From positions 186,001 to 250,000 of the forward strand of contig NZ_JASCQG010000003.1 of the NCBI RefSeq assembly GCF_030005555.1: DNA of 64,000 nt. The letters run 5' to 3'. This stretch comes from Empedobacter sedimenti (GTDB taxonomy: Bacteria; Bacteroidota; Bacteroidia; Flavobacteriales; Weeksellaceae). How positions within the stretch are numbered: the first letter of the stretch is position 1; every line of letters starts with the position of its first letter. The translations under genes were made by a program, and so were the position numbers. Of the stretch, positions 7,868 to 16,479 are shown piece by piece. Under the pieces are notes generated by a model that saw only the letters and a program-made list of their open reading frames with translations, did no database searches and was not told the DNA's origin.

Positions 7868-8455
7868 TTATGATGCATTATAAATAGTTAACAAACGATT
7901 CTTAGCTCTATTCAATCTCATTTTAGTTGCGCTTTCTCCAATCTCAAAAGTTGATGCGATATCTTTAATCGAAAAGTCATCTTGATATTTCATTAATAAA
8001 ATTGATTTATCTTCGACATCTAGCTTTTTCAATGATTGGTTGAGTTTTTCTATTTTTAATTCAAAAATTTCTTTATCATTAATCTCATCTTCATTATAAT
8101 TATCAATCAAATCATCCGTTACCGAATAATTTTTTCGTTCTATTTTTAATTTGCGTTGCACATGATTGACACAAAAATTGTAGGTAAAAGAATACAGCCA
8201 AGTCGAGAATTTCGATTTTGACTGATATGTTTTAAGTTTTACAAACAACTTCACAAAAATATCATGCGTCATATCTTGCGCTTCTTCTTTATCTTCTACA
8301 AAACTCAAACATTTGTTATAAATATTATCTGCATATCGATCATATAATACGGCAAACAAATGCTGATTTTTTGTTTCAACAATTTCATACACCAAAATGT
8401 CATCCGCAATATTCTCTATTTCTATAGTATTCTTTGACATTTTAACTGCTTTCAT
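7868..8455 (-). CDS. RNA polymerase sigma factor, ECF (sigma-70 family)
   Basis: A 195-residue extracytoplasmic-function sigma factor. Region 2 (about 25-95) shows LFAVLYDRYADNIYNKCLSFV, EEAQDMTHDIFVKLF and FSTWLYSFTYNFCVNH; region 4 (about 135-190) shows KSILLMKYQDDFSIKDIAS and ESATKMRLNRAKNRL. It probably directs RNA polymerase to stress-responsive promoters. It is the first gene of a leftward unit (sigma, 69-residue protein, MscS-like channel). No membrane anti-sigma gene is adjacent. Confidence 0.9.
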   Translation of the reverse strand: MKAVKMSKNTIEIENIADDILVYEIVETKNQHLFAVLYDRYADNIYNKCLSFVEDKEEAQDMTHDIFVKLFVKLKTYQSKSKFSTWLYSFTYNFCVNHVQRKLKIERKNYSVTDDLIDNYNEDEINDKEIFELKIEKLNQSLKKLDVEDKSILLMKYQDDFSIKDIASTFEIGESATKMRLNRAKNRLLTIYNAS

Positions 8456-8566
8456 ACATAAGACACCTCAATACCTAATTGGTCACTTATTTTTTTAGAA
8501 ATTTTTCCTAAAAAATATTTTACAATATAAAAAGCGCAAATATCCTATTAAAAATCAATAAAATAC

Positions 8567-8598
8567 GAAAAAGCCGATAAATGAAATTTATCGGCTTC
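8567..8598 (-). terminator. Terminator of the M13 peptidase-rhodanese unit
   Basis: AAGCCGATAAAT (8571-8582) and ATTTATCGGCTT (8586-8597) form a 12-bp stem with a U-run in the leftward RNA, 30 nt after the rhodanese stop. Confidence 0.85.
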
Positions 8599-8627
8599 TT
8601 ATAAAAATTGATAATTATGTTAATGAA

Positions 8628-8912
8628 TTATTTTTCTAATGCTTCTAACACATCATTAAAACCACCTCCATTAAAAACCTCATCTAATCCATTTGCTTGT
8701 AAAAACTGAGCTGCAGAACCAGAACGGTTACCGCTTCTACAGAAAACTACAACAGGTTTAGACATTGCTTTTATTTCTTCTACTCTTGCTGGTACATCTC
8801 CCAATGGAATATTAATTGCATTAGGTACAAAACCATCTGTTTCTAACTCGTAAGGCTCACGTACATCAATTAATGTTACGTTAGCGTTGTTAATTGCTTC
8901 GATTGTTGTCAT
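8628..8912 (-). CDS. Rhodanese-like domain protein
   Basis: A 94-residue single-domain rhodanese. The start MTTIEAINN at 8912 is chosen because the longer frame (to 9047) overlaps the end of the upstream peptidase. The active-site loop CRSGNRS has Cys58, which would carry the persulfide, and the IDVRE and GGGF...L motifs are present. It probably transfers sulfane sulfur or senses sulfur species in the cytoplasm; its partner is unknown. It begins 52 nt after the M13 peptidase stop and shares its terminator. Confidence 0.9.
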   Translation of the reverse strand: MTTIEAINNANVTLIDVREPYELETDGFVPNAINIPLGDVPARVEEIKAMSKPVVVFCRSGNRSGSAAQFLQANGLDEVFNGGGFNDVLEALEK

Positions 8913-8964
8913 CTTAATAACTCTTTTTCTATTTTTATACCACGCAATAATTTTGCCAAGCATA

Positions 8965-10986
8965 TTACCAAATTTTAATACGATCTTTTGGTGCTTTATA
9001 TAATTTATCTCCTGGTTTCGTTTTGAAAGCATCGTGGAATGCATCAATATTAACGATTGGTCCGAAAGAACGGTAGAATCCTGGAGAGTGTGGATCTGTT
9101 TTTACTTGATTTACCACAGCTTCGTCAGTTGCTTTAGTTCTCCAGATAGTAGCCCAAGACAAGAAGAAACGTTGTTGAGGCGTGTATCCATCTATGTTAG
9201 CGTAAGTTCCTTTATCTTTTAAATACATTTGTAAGGCATCAAAAGCAACAGACGCTCCACCTAAATCTCCGATGTTTTCACCAGATGTAAATGTTCCGTT
9301 AACGTGCGTTCCTTTTACAGGCTCGTAACCATCATATTGTGTTGCTAATGCTTTTGTAGCTTTAGCAAATTTTTCTTCGTCTTGCGGCGTCCACCAGTTT
9401 ACTAAGTTTCCATCTCCGTCAAATTTAGCACCTGAATCATCAAATCCGTGCGAAATTTCGTGACCGATAACCGCTCCAATTCCTCCAAAATTTACAGCTG
9501 CATCCGCTCTATAATCATAGAAAGGTGGTTGTAAAATTGCGGCTGGGAAAACGATTTCGTTATTTGTTGGATTGAAATATGCATTAACCGTTTGTGGAGA
9601 CATTCCCCAACGAGATTTATCAACTGGTTTTCCAAAATCTTTCAAGTTTTCAGCTTGACGCCATTTGCTAATCGCCATTACATCTTCGATTAAGTTACCT
9701 CCTTCTGCTAAAGATTTTACTTGTAATCCAGAGTAATCTTTCCATTTGTCAGGGTAACCAATTTTTACAGTAAACTTGTTTAATTTTTCTAAAGCTTTTG
9801 TTTTAGTCGCCTCAGACATCCAATTTAATTCTTTGATGTGTTTATCAAAAGATTTAAACAAATAACTAATTAATTCTTCAGCTTTTGCTTTAGCTTCTGG
9901 CGGAAAATTATCTTTAACATAGATTTGTCCTAACAACTCTCCTGTTGCTCCATTAACAAATGCTAATCCTCTTTTTTCTAAAGGACGTTGCTCTTTTTGA
10001 CCAGATAACGTTTTTCCGTAAAATTCGAAATTAATTTTATCTAAATCAGCTGAAGCATAACCTGCAAATGAATTGATTAACTTGAAACGTAAGTAATCTT
10101 TGATTACTGGTAAATTTTCTTGATTTAAAATTTTATCTAAATTTTTGTAATAATCTAATTCACCAACAATTACAGTCTCTGGATTAATTCCTAAAGCTTT
10201 CACATAACGTTCAATATCAACATTTTTTGTTAAATTCTTAACTTCAGATAATTTTACTGGATTGTAAGATTTATTTGGATCACGATCTTCTTCAACAGTT
10301 TTAATGTATTTAGACATCATTTTCTCGAAAGCAACAATCTTTGGTCCTTTTAAATCTCTTGTTTTAGATCCTGTATAAGGCATCAATTGATCAATGAACT
10401 TATTTAAATTTGCTAAAGTTTCAGTATTCTTAGCGTCTTCTTTTTGATAATATGTTTTACCTAAAGTCAAATCAATATCACCTAAATAAACAGCATTTTG
10501 CTTACTATTTTTAAGATCTGTATATACATAAGCACCATAAAATGGGTTCTCTCCGATAGAAGCTACACTGATTAAATAATCCTGTAAACCTTTCATATCT
10601 TTGATCGCATCAATTTGCTTAAAATATTTTTGTAAAGGAGTTAAAGCCGTTTTGTTACGCGCATCAACATTCATGTATGCATCATACAAATCAGCAATTT
10701 TTTGCTCACTCGTTCCTTTTGCGTGCTTTGTCTTGATTAAGTCCTTTACTAATTGTAATGTTACTTTATCTGTGTTTTCACGTAACTCATCAAAACTTCC
10801 CCAACGAGCTCTATCAGAAGGAATTTCTGTGATTTTCATCCAATTTCCGTTCACATAGTTGTATAAATCATCTTGTGGACGAACAGATTTATCCATATAA
10901 TTTGGATTAAATGCTTGATAACCTTCCTGTGCCATTGCTAACATCGATGTGCAAGCAAATGACGCAACTAATAGTTGTTTTTTCAT
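8965..10986 (-). CDS. M13 family zinc metallopeptidase (neprilysin/PepO-like)
   Basis: A secreted or periplasmic endopeptidase of 673 residues with a signal peptide (MKKQLLVASFACTSMLAMAQ). The zinc site is HEISH (His509, Glu510, His513) with the third ligand Glu570 in GENIGDLGG. The NAYF motif of the substrate-binding strand (VNAYFNP) and the C-terminal DPHSPGFYR motif are also present, as is an N-terminal PQDDLYNYVNGNW segment typical of M13. It is the first gene of a small unit with the rhodanese. The minus strand has a TAAATTTG -7 box at 11048-11041. Confidence 0.95.
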   Translation of the reverse strand: MKKQLLVASFACTSMLAMAQEGYQAFNPNYMDKSVRPQDDLYNYVNGNWMKITEIPSDRARWGSFDELRENTDKVTLQLVKDLIKTKHAKGTSEQKIADLYDAYMNVDARNKTALTPLQKYFKQIDAIKDMKGLQDYLISVASIGENPFYGAYVYTDLKNSKQNAVYLGDIDLTLGKTYYQKEDAKNTETLANLNKFIDQLMPYTGSKTRDLKGPKIVAFEKMMSKYIKTVEEDRDPNKSYNPVKLSEVKNLTKNVDIERYVKALGINPETVIVGELDYYKNLDKILNQENLPVIKDYLRFKLINSFAGYASADLDKINFEFYGKTLSGQKEQRPLEKRGLAFVNGATGELLGQIYVKDNFPPEAKAKAEELISYLFKSFDKHIKELNWMSEATKTKALEKLNKFTVKIGYPDKWKDYSGLQVKSLAEGGNLIEDVMAISKWRQAENLKDFGKPVDKSRWGMSPQTVNAYFNPTNNEIVFPAAILQPPFYDYRADAAVNFGGIGAVIGHEISHGFDDSGAKFDGDGNLVNWWTPQDEEKFAKATKALATQYDGYEPVKGTHVNGTFTSGENIGDLGGASVAFDALQMYLKDKGTYANIDGYTPQQRFFLSWATIWRTKATDEAVVNQVKTDPHSPGFYRSFGPIVNIDAFHDAFKTKPGDKLYKAPKDRIKIW

Positions 10987-11325
10987 ATTCCTACTAAGTA
11001 TTTTTTGAATCGATTTGTCGTTTTTTTTCGACGATTGTTACAAATTTACTAAATAAAGTATAAAATAATCTAAGCAATTCTCAATACTTTTTACCTAAAG
11101 AAGAATAAATTAAATTCAATTTATTCAAAAATGATTTTTTTAATGAATGATTTTTTTTTCAAAATAAAGTATTAAAACAGAAAAATATCCTGAATACACA
11201 TTTTAATAAGTGTTTATTTAACAAAAACATCGTATTTCTTTGATAATATCTAAATATTATTTTATTATATCTAAATTCAGTAGAAAATTTTTAAATTTGA
11301 ACGCAAACAAAAGTAACTTTTAAGA
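10987..11325. other. Divergent intergenic region between the M13 peptidase and threonine dehydrogenase
   Basis: This 339-base AT-rich region holds a minus-strand -7 box TAAATTTG (11048-11041) for the peptidase and a plus-strand TAAATTTG (11292-11299) for the dehydrogenase. A short hairpin GTCG-T8-CGAC (11017-11032) lies near the peptidase start. I see no ORF or RNA gene. Confidence 0.55.
11292..11299 (+). promoter_or_regulatory. -7 box of the threonine dehydrogenase promoter
   Basis: TAAATTTG matches TAnnTTTG, 26 nt before the ATG. No good TTTG lies at the -33 position. Confidence 0.45.
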
Positions 11326-12282
11326 ATGAAAACCGAAACGATTTTGATCACCGGTGCATTAGGACAAATTGGTTCTGAATTAGCCGAAAAATTAAAAACA
11401 ATTCATGGGAAAAACAATGTAATTATTTCTGACATTCGTGATCCTAAAGATGTTGATTATGATGGAATTTATGAAGTAATCGACGTAATGGATGTAGAAA
11501 AAATAAAAGAAGTAATTGCAAAACATAATGTCAAAACTGTTTATCATTTGGCAGCTTTACTTTCTGGTACTGCAGAAAAAAATCCAATGTTCGGTTGGAA
11601 ATTAAATATGGACACTTTGCTTACTTTCTTAGAATTAGCAAAAGATAAAGTAATCGATAAAATCTTTTGGCCATCATCAATCGGTGTTTTTGGACCAGAC
11701 ACACCAAAAGACAACACACCTCAAAATACAATTCAAACACCTTCTACAGTTTACGGAATTTCTAAATTAGCTGGAGAATACTGGTGCAAATGGTACCAAC
11801 AAAACCATAATGTAGATGTTCGTTCGGTTCGTTTTCCTGGGCTTATTTCTTGGAAAACTCCTGCTGGTGGCGGAACAACAGATTATGCTGTAGATATTTA
11901 TTATAAAGCAATCGAAGATGGAAAATATACTTCTTTCTTAAGTGAAGGAACTTATTTACCAATGTTGTATATGGACGATGCAATTGATGCGATTGTAGAA
12001 TTAATGTCTACTGATCCAAAACAATTAGGCGAATTTAAATCTTACAATTTAGGAGGTTTAAGCTTTGCTCCAGAAAATTTAGCTGCAGAAATCAAAAAAC
12101 ATATTCCAAATTTCACATTAGATTATGCACCAGATTTCCGTCAAGCTATTGCAGACACTTGGCCATCTTCTATCGATGATTCTGTTGCAAAAGCAGATTG
12201 GGGTTATCAACCAAAATTTGATATAGAAAAAATGACAACAACTATGTTAGATAATTTGAAAGTAAAGTTAGCAAAAGCTTAA
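11326..12282 (+). CDS. L-threonine 3-dehydrogenase, short-chain (SDR/epimerase-like) type
   Basis: A 318-residue NAD-dependent enzyme predicted to oxidise L-threonine to 2-amino-3-ketobutyrate in threonine catabolism. The Rossmann motif GALGQIG (10-16) and the catalytic Ser118 region (PSSIG) and Tyr143-x3-Lys147 (YGISK) are visible. The segment PAGGGTTDYAVDIYYKA is characteristic of the epimerase-like threonine dehydrogenases and distinguishes it from UDP-glucose epimerases. An acyl-CoA dehydrogenase gene follows after 26 bases. Confidence 0.88.
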   Translation: MKTETILITGALGQIGSELAEKLKTIHGKNNVIISDIRDPKDVDYDGIYEVIDVMDVEKIKEVIAKHNVKTVYHLAALLSGTAEKNPMFGWKLNMDTLLTFLELAKDKVIDKIFWPSSIGVFGPDTPKDNTPQNTIQTPSTVYGISKLAGEYWCKWYQQNHNVDVRSVRFPGLISWKTPAGGGTTDYAVDIYYKAIEDGKYTSFLSEGTYLPMLYMDDAIDAIVELMSTDPKQLGEFKSYNLGGLSFAPENLAAEIKKHIPNFTLDYAPDFRQAIADTWPSSIDDSVAKADWGYQPKFDIEKMTTTMLDNLKVKLAKA

Positions 12283-12308
12283 TTTTCTTACAATACAATA
12301 TTTTAGGA

Positions 12309-13706
12309 ATGCTCTTTGATAATTTTTGGTTAAAAAAACCACAAAATATGTCAGGAGCATTTTCTAATTTAAAAAACATCATACATCTACTAAAATCTGT
12401 TGATTTAGAGCAATTAAACAAAATTTCTCAGAAAGTAGATTTACCTCTTTTAATGGAAAACTTTTCAAAACTTGATGATAAACAACTTCAAGGAATGATG
12501 AAAATGTTAAATCCAAATAAAAAACACAAAAAACTACCTCCAGTTGATGGAGATTTCTATGACGTTTTTCACACACTAACTCCAGAACAGCGCGAATTAC
12601 AATTAAAAGTGAGAGCGTTTATGGAAAAAGAGGTAAAACCAATTGTCAATGATTATTGGCTTCGTGATCAATTCCCTTTCGAATTAATTCCAAAATTTAA
12701 AGAACTCAACATTTGCGGTGTTACTTATGACGGTTATAGCTGTCCAAATTTACCATTTATTATGGAAGGAGTTTTGGCAATGGAAATGGCTCGTATTGAC
12801 GCGTCAATTGCAACCTTCTTTGGTGTGCAATCAGGTTTATCAATGGGATCAATTTATATTTGTGGATCAGAAGAACAAAAAGCGAAATGGTTACCTCAAA
12901 TGCAAAAATTTGACAAAATTGGTGCTTTTGGATTAACCGAACCCGAAGTTGGATCTGGAGCAGCAGGTGGTTTAACAACTACTTGTAAAAAAACAGAAGA
13001 AGGTTGGGTTTTGAATGGTCAAAAAAAATGGATTGGAAATGCGACTTTTGCTGATTTAGTGATTATTTGGGCAAGAGATTTGGATGATGGAGAAGTAAAA
13101 GGTTTTATTGTTGAGAAAGATAATCCTGGTTTTTCAGTTGAAAAAATCAAAGGAAAAATGGCTTTAAGAATTGTTCAGAATGGATTAATATCACTAAAAG
13201 ATTGTCTCGTAACTGAGGAAAATCGTTTGCAAAACGCAAATTCTTTTAAAGACACTGCAAAAGTGTTACGAATGACACGCGCTGGAGTTGCTTGGATGGC
13301 GACAGGTTGTGCCCGCGGTGCATATGAAAGCGCTTTGGACTACACACGTACACGAGAACAATTTGGAAAACCAATTGCATCTTTCCAAATGATACAAGGA
13401 CATCTAGTAGAAATGTTATCCAATCTTACAGCCATGCAAACTTTGGTTTTTCGTTTATCCGAAATGCAAGACGAAGGAATTTTATTGGATGAACACGCAT
13501 CATTAGCTAAAGTGTTTTGTACGATGCGAACACGAGATGTTGTTTCTCGAGCAAGAGAAGTTATGGGCGGAAACGGAATTTTGTTAGAACATGATGTCGC
13601 TCGTTTTGTAGCCGATTCCGAAGCTATTTACAGCTACGAAGGAACAAAAGAAATCAATTCTCTTATCGTTGGTCGATCAATCACAGGATTTAGTGCTTTC
13701 GTGTAA
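12309..13706 (+). CDS. Acyl-CoA dehydrogenase, glutaryl-CoA dehydrogenase-like
   Basis: A 465-residue FAD enzyme. The ACAD core starts near residue 80 (LTPEQRELQLKVRAFMEKEV), with FGLTEPEVGSGAAGG and GQKKWIGNA for FAD/substrate binding. The catalytic base is Glu444 in YSYEGTKEIN. The final GRSITGFSAF resembles glutaryl-CoA dehydrogenases, which oxidise and decarboxylate glutaryl-CoA to crotonyl-CoA in lysine/tryptophan breakdown. An N-terminal extension of about 80 residues, rich in Leu, Lys and Met, is longer than in classical GCDH but seems usual in flavobacterial relatives (from memory). An ATG at 12348 is an alternative start. It is probably co-transcribed with the threonine dehydrogenase. 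Confidence 0.85.
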   Translation: MLFDNFWLKKPQNMSGAFSNLKNIIHLLKSVDLEQLNKISQKVDLPLLMENFSKLDDKQLQGMMKMLNPNKKHKKLPPVDGDFYDVFHTLTPEQRELQLKVRAFMEKEVKPIVNDYWLRDQFPFELIPKFKELNICGVTYDGYSCPNLPFIMEGVLAMEMARIDASIATFFGVQSGLSMGSIYICGSEEQKAKWLPQMQKFDKIGAFGLTEPEVGSGAAGGLTTTCKKTEEGWVLNGQKKWIGNATFADLVIIWARDLDDGEVKGFIVEKDNPGFSVEKIKGKMALRIVQNGLISLKDCLVTEENRLQNANSFKDTAKVLRMTRAGVAWMATGCARGAYESALDYTRTREQFGKPIASFQMIQGHLVEMLSNLTAMQTLVFRLSEMQDEGILLDEHASLAKVFCTMRTRDVVSRAREVMGGNGILLEHDVARFVADSEAIYSYEGTKEINSLIVGRSITGFSAFV

Positions 13707-13731
13707 TTTTTTCAAATAATTAATAAAACAT

Positions 13732-13763
13732 AAAAAAGGATTGAGAAAACTCAATCCTTTTTT
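13732..13763. terminator. Bidirectional terminator between convergent genes
   Basis: GGATTGAG (13738-13745) pairs with CTCAATCC (13750-13757), with an A-run before and a T-run after. It serves the acyl-CoA dehydrogenase gene and the convergent nitroreductase gene. Confidence 0.88.
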
Positions 13764-13764
13764 G

Positions 13765-14400
13765 TTATTCATATAATTTTGTTGCAAAATCCTTCATCGG
13801 ATTTCTAACTTTTTTCATTGGAGCCAACCAATCTTCACTATCTCTGTATCCTAAAGGAAGCATCAAAACGCTTCGCATTCCTTTTTCCTTCAAATCTAAT
13901 AAATCATCCAACTCAGCGTTATCAAAACCTTCCATTGGAGTACTATCAATTTTAAGTTCTGCAGCTTGTGCAAGCGCAAATCCTAATCCGATATATGCTT
14001 GACGAGCTGTATGCGCAAAATTTTCTTCAGAAGTTTGAGGCAAATAAATTCCTTTTAACTTATCAGTATAAGAACCAAAACGACCTCTTGGTAATTCACG
14101 CTCATCTGTTGTATAATCGTAAATAGAATCAATACGATCTTCCGTATAACGATCCCAAGCTACAAAAACTAGTAGATGAGAACAATCTGCAATAATTTGC
14201 TGATCATAAGCAATCGGAACTATTTTCTTTTGTAATTCTTTGTTTTTGATTACTAAAATTCTGAATTGCTGTAAACCTGAAGATGTTGGTGCTAAACGAG
14301 CTGCTTCAACAATTTTTTTAACGTCTTCTTCTTCTACAATCAAAGACGGATCATATTGTTTTGTGGCGTAACGCCATTTTAAATCTTCTATTAAAGACAT
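13765..14400 (-). CDS. Nitroreductase family NAD(P)H-dependent oxidoreductase
   Basis: A 211-residue FMN enzyme of the NfsB/nitroreductase fold. The N-terminal WRYATKQYDPS contributes to FMN phosphate binding, APTSSGLQQFRILVI follows, and the C-terminal LMLPLGYRDSEDWLAPMKKVR is typical. It probably reduces quinones or nitroaromatics in the cytoplasm; the natural substrate is unknown. It forms a single-gene unit and shares a terminator with the convergent acyl-CoA dehydrogenase gene. Confidence 0.9.
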   Translation of the reverse strand: MSLIEDLKWRYATKQYDPSLIVEEEDVKKIVEAARLAPTSSGLQQFRILVIKNKELQKKIVPIAYDQQIIADCSHLLVFVAWDRYTEDRIDSIYDYTTDERELPRGRFGSYTDKLKGIYLPQTSEENFAHTARQAYIGLGFALAQAAELKIDSTPMEGFDNAELDDLLDLKEKGMRSVLMLPLGYRDSEDWLAPMKKVRNPMKDFATKLYE

Positions 14401-14478
14401 AATTATTTATTTAAAAATCTTTCTAAAATTACATCAAAAAAAGAATGTTGAAACTTAAAAATATGCTAAAATTTTAAA

Positions 14479-14943
14479 CTACTTTTCTTCTTTCCATTCC
14501 AAAAAATAACTTCCTGTAGCATTCGTAGAATTCCAACGAATTTCATAATCTCCTTTTGGTAAATCAACGGTAAAATTTTCCTCTTTAGAATTGATCATTT
14601 TTCTATTAAAAACAACTTCTTTGTGCTGATCTACAATTTCAAAAATCATTTCACCTTTTAAATGGATATCAGAATGAAAATTAGCTGTTAAGCTTTTTGA
14701 AAGTTTCAGTTTAATATAACTCGTTCCAGAAGCATCTTCAAACTTTGCTTTTGTCCAATTATCGCCATTCGAATTTGACCATTTCGAATCCCCAACTCTT
14801 TTGTCAAAAAAAGTTCCTTGCGATTTGATATTCGGATTATTCACTTTTCTATAAAAACCATTCGAATCAACATCTGCATTCACTTTTACTGTAATACACG
14901 ATTGTAACGAAATCATTGCAATAATTAGTGCTATTTTTTTCAT
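14479..14943 (-). CDS. Putative lipoprotein of unknown function
   Basis: A 154-residue protein with a lipobox-ended signal (MISLQSC, Cys16), so it is likely lipid-anchored. The mature part looks like an all-beta domain, with alternating strands such as SYIKLKLSKSLTANFHSDIHLKGEMIFEIV and a last GDYEIRWNSTNATGSYFLEW. I recognise no family. It is a monocistronic leftward gene with no clear terminator or promoter. Confidence 0.65.
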   Translation of the reverse strand: MKKIALIIAMISLQSCITVKVNADVDSNGFYRKVNNPNIKSQGTFFDKRVGDSKWSNSNGDNWTKAKFEDASGTSYIKLKLSKSLTANFHSDIHLKGEMIFEIVDQHKEVVFNRKMINSKEENFTVDLPKGDYEIRWNSTNATGSYFLEWKEEK

Positions 14944-15046
14944 ATTATTCTGTTTTACTAAATAGATGCAACATTTTGAAAAAGGTTACAGCAAACAAAT
15001 ATTTTTAAATCATTTTTGATATGCGTAACTTTCGCAAAATATTCTG

Positions 15047-16063
15047 ATGAACGATACTACAACTCAATTTTTGCAAGAAAACTTTACTCAAAAAGCAATT
15101 GAAAGTTTAACTCAACTTTCGGGAGGAGGTTCTGCTCGAGTTTATTCGAGATTTTTTGATCAAAATCAATCGTATATTTTGGCTGAAAGCTCTAATATCG
15201 AAGAAAATAAAGTGTTTATTCAGTTTTCATTAGATTTAAAAAAAGTCATCGATAATATTCCCGAAATTGTTTCAGTTTCAGAAGATTTCACAACCTATGT
15301 TCAAACAGATTTAGGCGACGAAACTTTGATGAATATTGTCTTGACTGATTTCGAAAAAGCAAAACCTTATTATTATAAGACGTTAGAAAAATTAGCTATT
15401 GCTCAAATTCAAGGTGCAACTAAAATCGATTTTAATCATACTTTTTCGTATCCAAAATTAGATAAAACATTAATTTTAAGAGACTTATTTCAGTTCAATT
15501 TTTACTTTTTAGATGTCTTAGGAATTGATTACAATGCAGGAAAATTAATCAAAGATTTTGATCGTTTTGCGTATCAATTTGATAAACTTTCGCCACAAGG
15601 CTTTGTGTTCAGAGATTTCCAAACGCGCAACATTATGATTCATCAAAACGAACCTTATTTTATCGATTATCAAGGCGGTTTGTATGGACCTGTTGTCTAT
15701 GATTTGGTTTCGTTAATTTGGCAAGCAAAAGCCAATTTACCGTTTGAATTTAAGAAGGAATTGTACGAATTTTATTACCAAGAATTAACCAAACAAATTC
15801 CGACTTTGGTTCCGATAGATTTTCGTCAATCGTATGAATATTGCGTAGTTGCTCGACTTTTACAAGTTTTAGGAACCTATGGTTTGAGAGGAATTATTGA
15901 ACGAAAAAAACACTTTTTAGAAAGTATTTCGTTTGGGCTTAAAAACTTAGATTCAATAATCGATTATCCTATATTACAAAATTATCCAGAATTAAAACAT
16001 ATTATAAAAATCCTTGTTCTTCCAGAAACGTTAGAACGCATAAATCATAAAATAAATGGCTAA
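15047..16063 (+). CDS. AmgK-like sugar kinase (aminoglycoside phosphotransferase fold)
   Basis: A 338-residue cytoplasmic kinase predicted to phosphorylate N-acetylmuramate or N-acetylglucosamine at C1 in peptidoglycan recycling. It has a Gly-rich loop (LSGGGSARVYSR, 24-35), a catalytic loop FRDFQTRN (Asp190, Asn195) and a metal-binding DYQGG (Asp207), all in the COG3178/AmgK pattern. In Pseudomonas, AmgK works with MurU, and a MurU-like gene lies two genes downstream. Its last 8 bases overlap the next gene, a RapZ C-terminal domain, so the products should be made together. Substrate inferred from context. Confidence 0.82.
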   Translation: MNDTTTQFLQENFTQKAIESLTQLSGGGSARVYSRFFDQNQSYILAESSNIEENKVFIQFSLDLKKVIDNIPEIVSVSEDFTTYVQTDLGDETLMNIVLTDFEKAKPYYYKTLEKLAIAQIQGATKIDFNHTFSYPKLDKTLILRDLFQFNFYFLDVLGIDYNAGKLIKDFDRFAYQFDKLSPQGFVFRDFQTRNIMIHQNEPYFIDYQGGLYGPVVYDLVSLIWQAKANLPFEFKKELYEFYYQELTKQIPTLVPIDFRQSYEYCVVARLLQVLGTYGLRGIIERKKHFLESISFGLKNLDSIIDYPILQNYPELKHIIKILVLPETLERINHKING

Positions 16064-16478
16064 ATTAAATATCAACGTTCGTAGTTTTTCGTACAAAAAA
16101 GGAATTCCAACCGATCCTACAGGAAATGGTGGAGGTTTTGTTTTTGATTGTCGTGGAATCTTAAATCCAGGGCGTATCAAGGAATATAAAACGCAAACAG
16201 GTCGTGACGAAGACGTGAAAAAATACTTGGAAACAGAAACTAAAATTGCAGTTTTTTTAGAAGGCGTTTTTCAAATTATTGACATTTCTATTGAAGATTA
16301 TTTGCAACGTGATTTCGAGAATTTAGAAATCAATTTTGGTTGTACAGGCGGGCAACATCGTTCGGTTTATTCTGCTGATGCGACTGCAAAACACATTCAA
16401 GAGAAATTTCCAGAAGCTCAAGTTACGTTACGTCATGTTGTGCAAGAGGAAAAAAATTGGATAAACGAGGCGTATTAA
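16056..16478 (+). CDS. Stand-alone RapZ C-terminal domain protein
   Basis: A 140-residue protein matching the C-terminal half of RapZ: FVFDCRGILNPGR (about 28-40), FGCTGGQHRSVY (about 114-125) and RHVVQEEKNW near the end. The P-loop ATPase half of RapZ is absent. In E. coli the RapZ C-terminal domain binds glucosamine-6-phosphate and the RNase E/GlmZ machinery. Here it overlaps the AmgK-like kinase gene by 8 bases and is one base before the MurU-like gene, so it may sense amino-sugar phosphates for the recycling pathway (inference). Confidence 0.88.
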   Translation: MAKLNINVRSFSYKKGIPTDPTGNGGGFVFDCRGILNPGRIKEYKTQTGRDEDVKKYLETETKIAVFLEGVFQIIDISIEDYLQRDFENLEINFGCTGGQHRSVYSADATAKHIQEKFPEAQVTLRHVVQEEKNWINEAY

Positions 16479-16479
16479 T

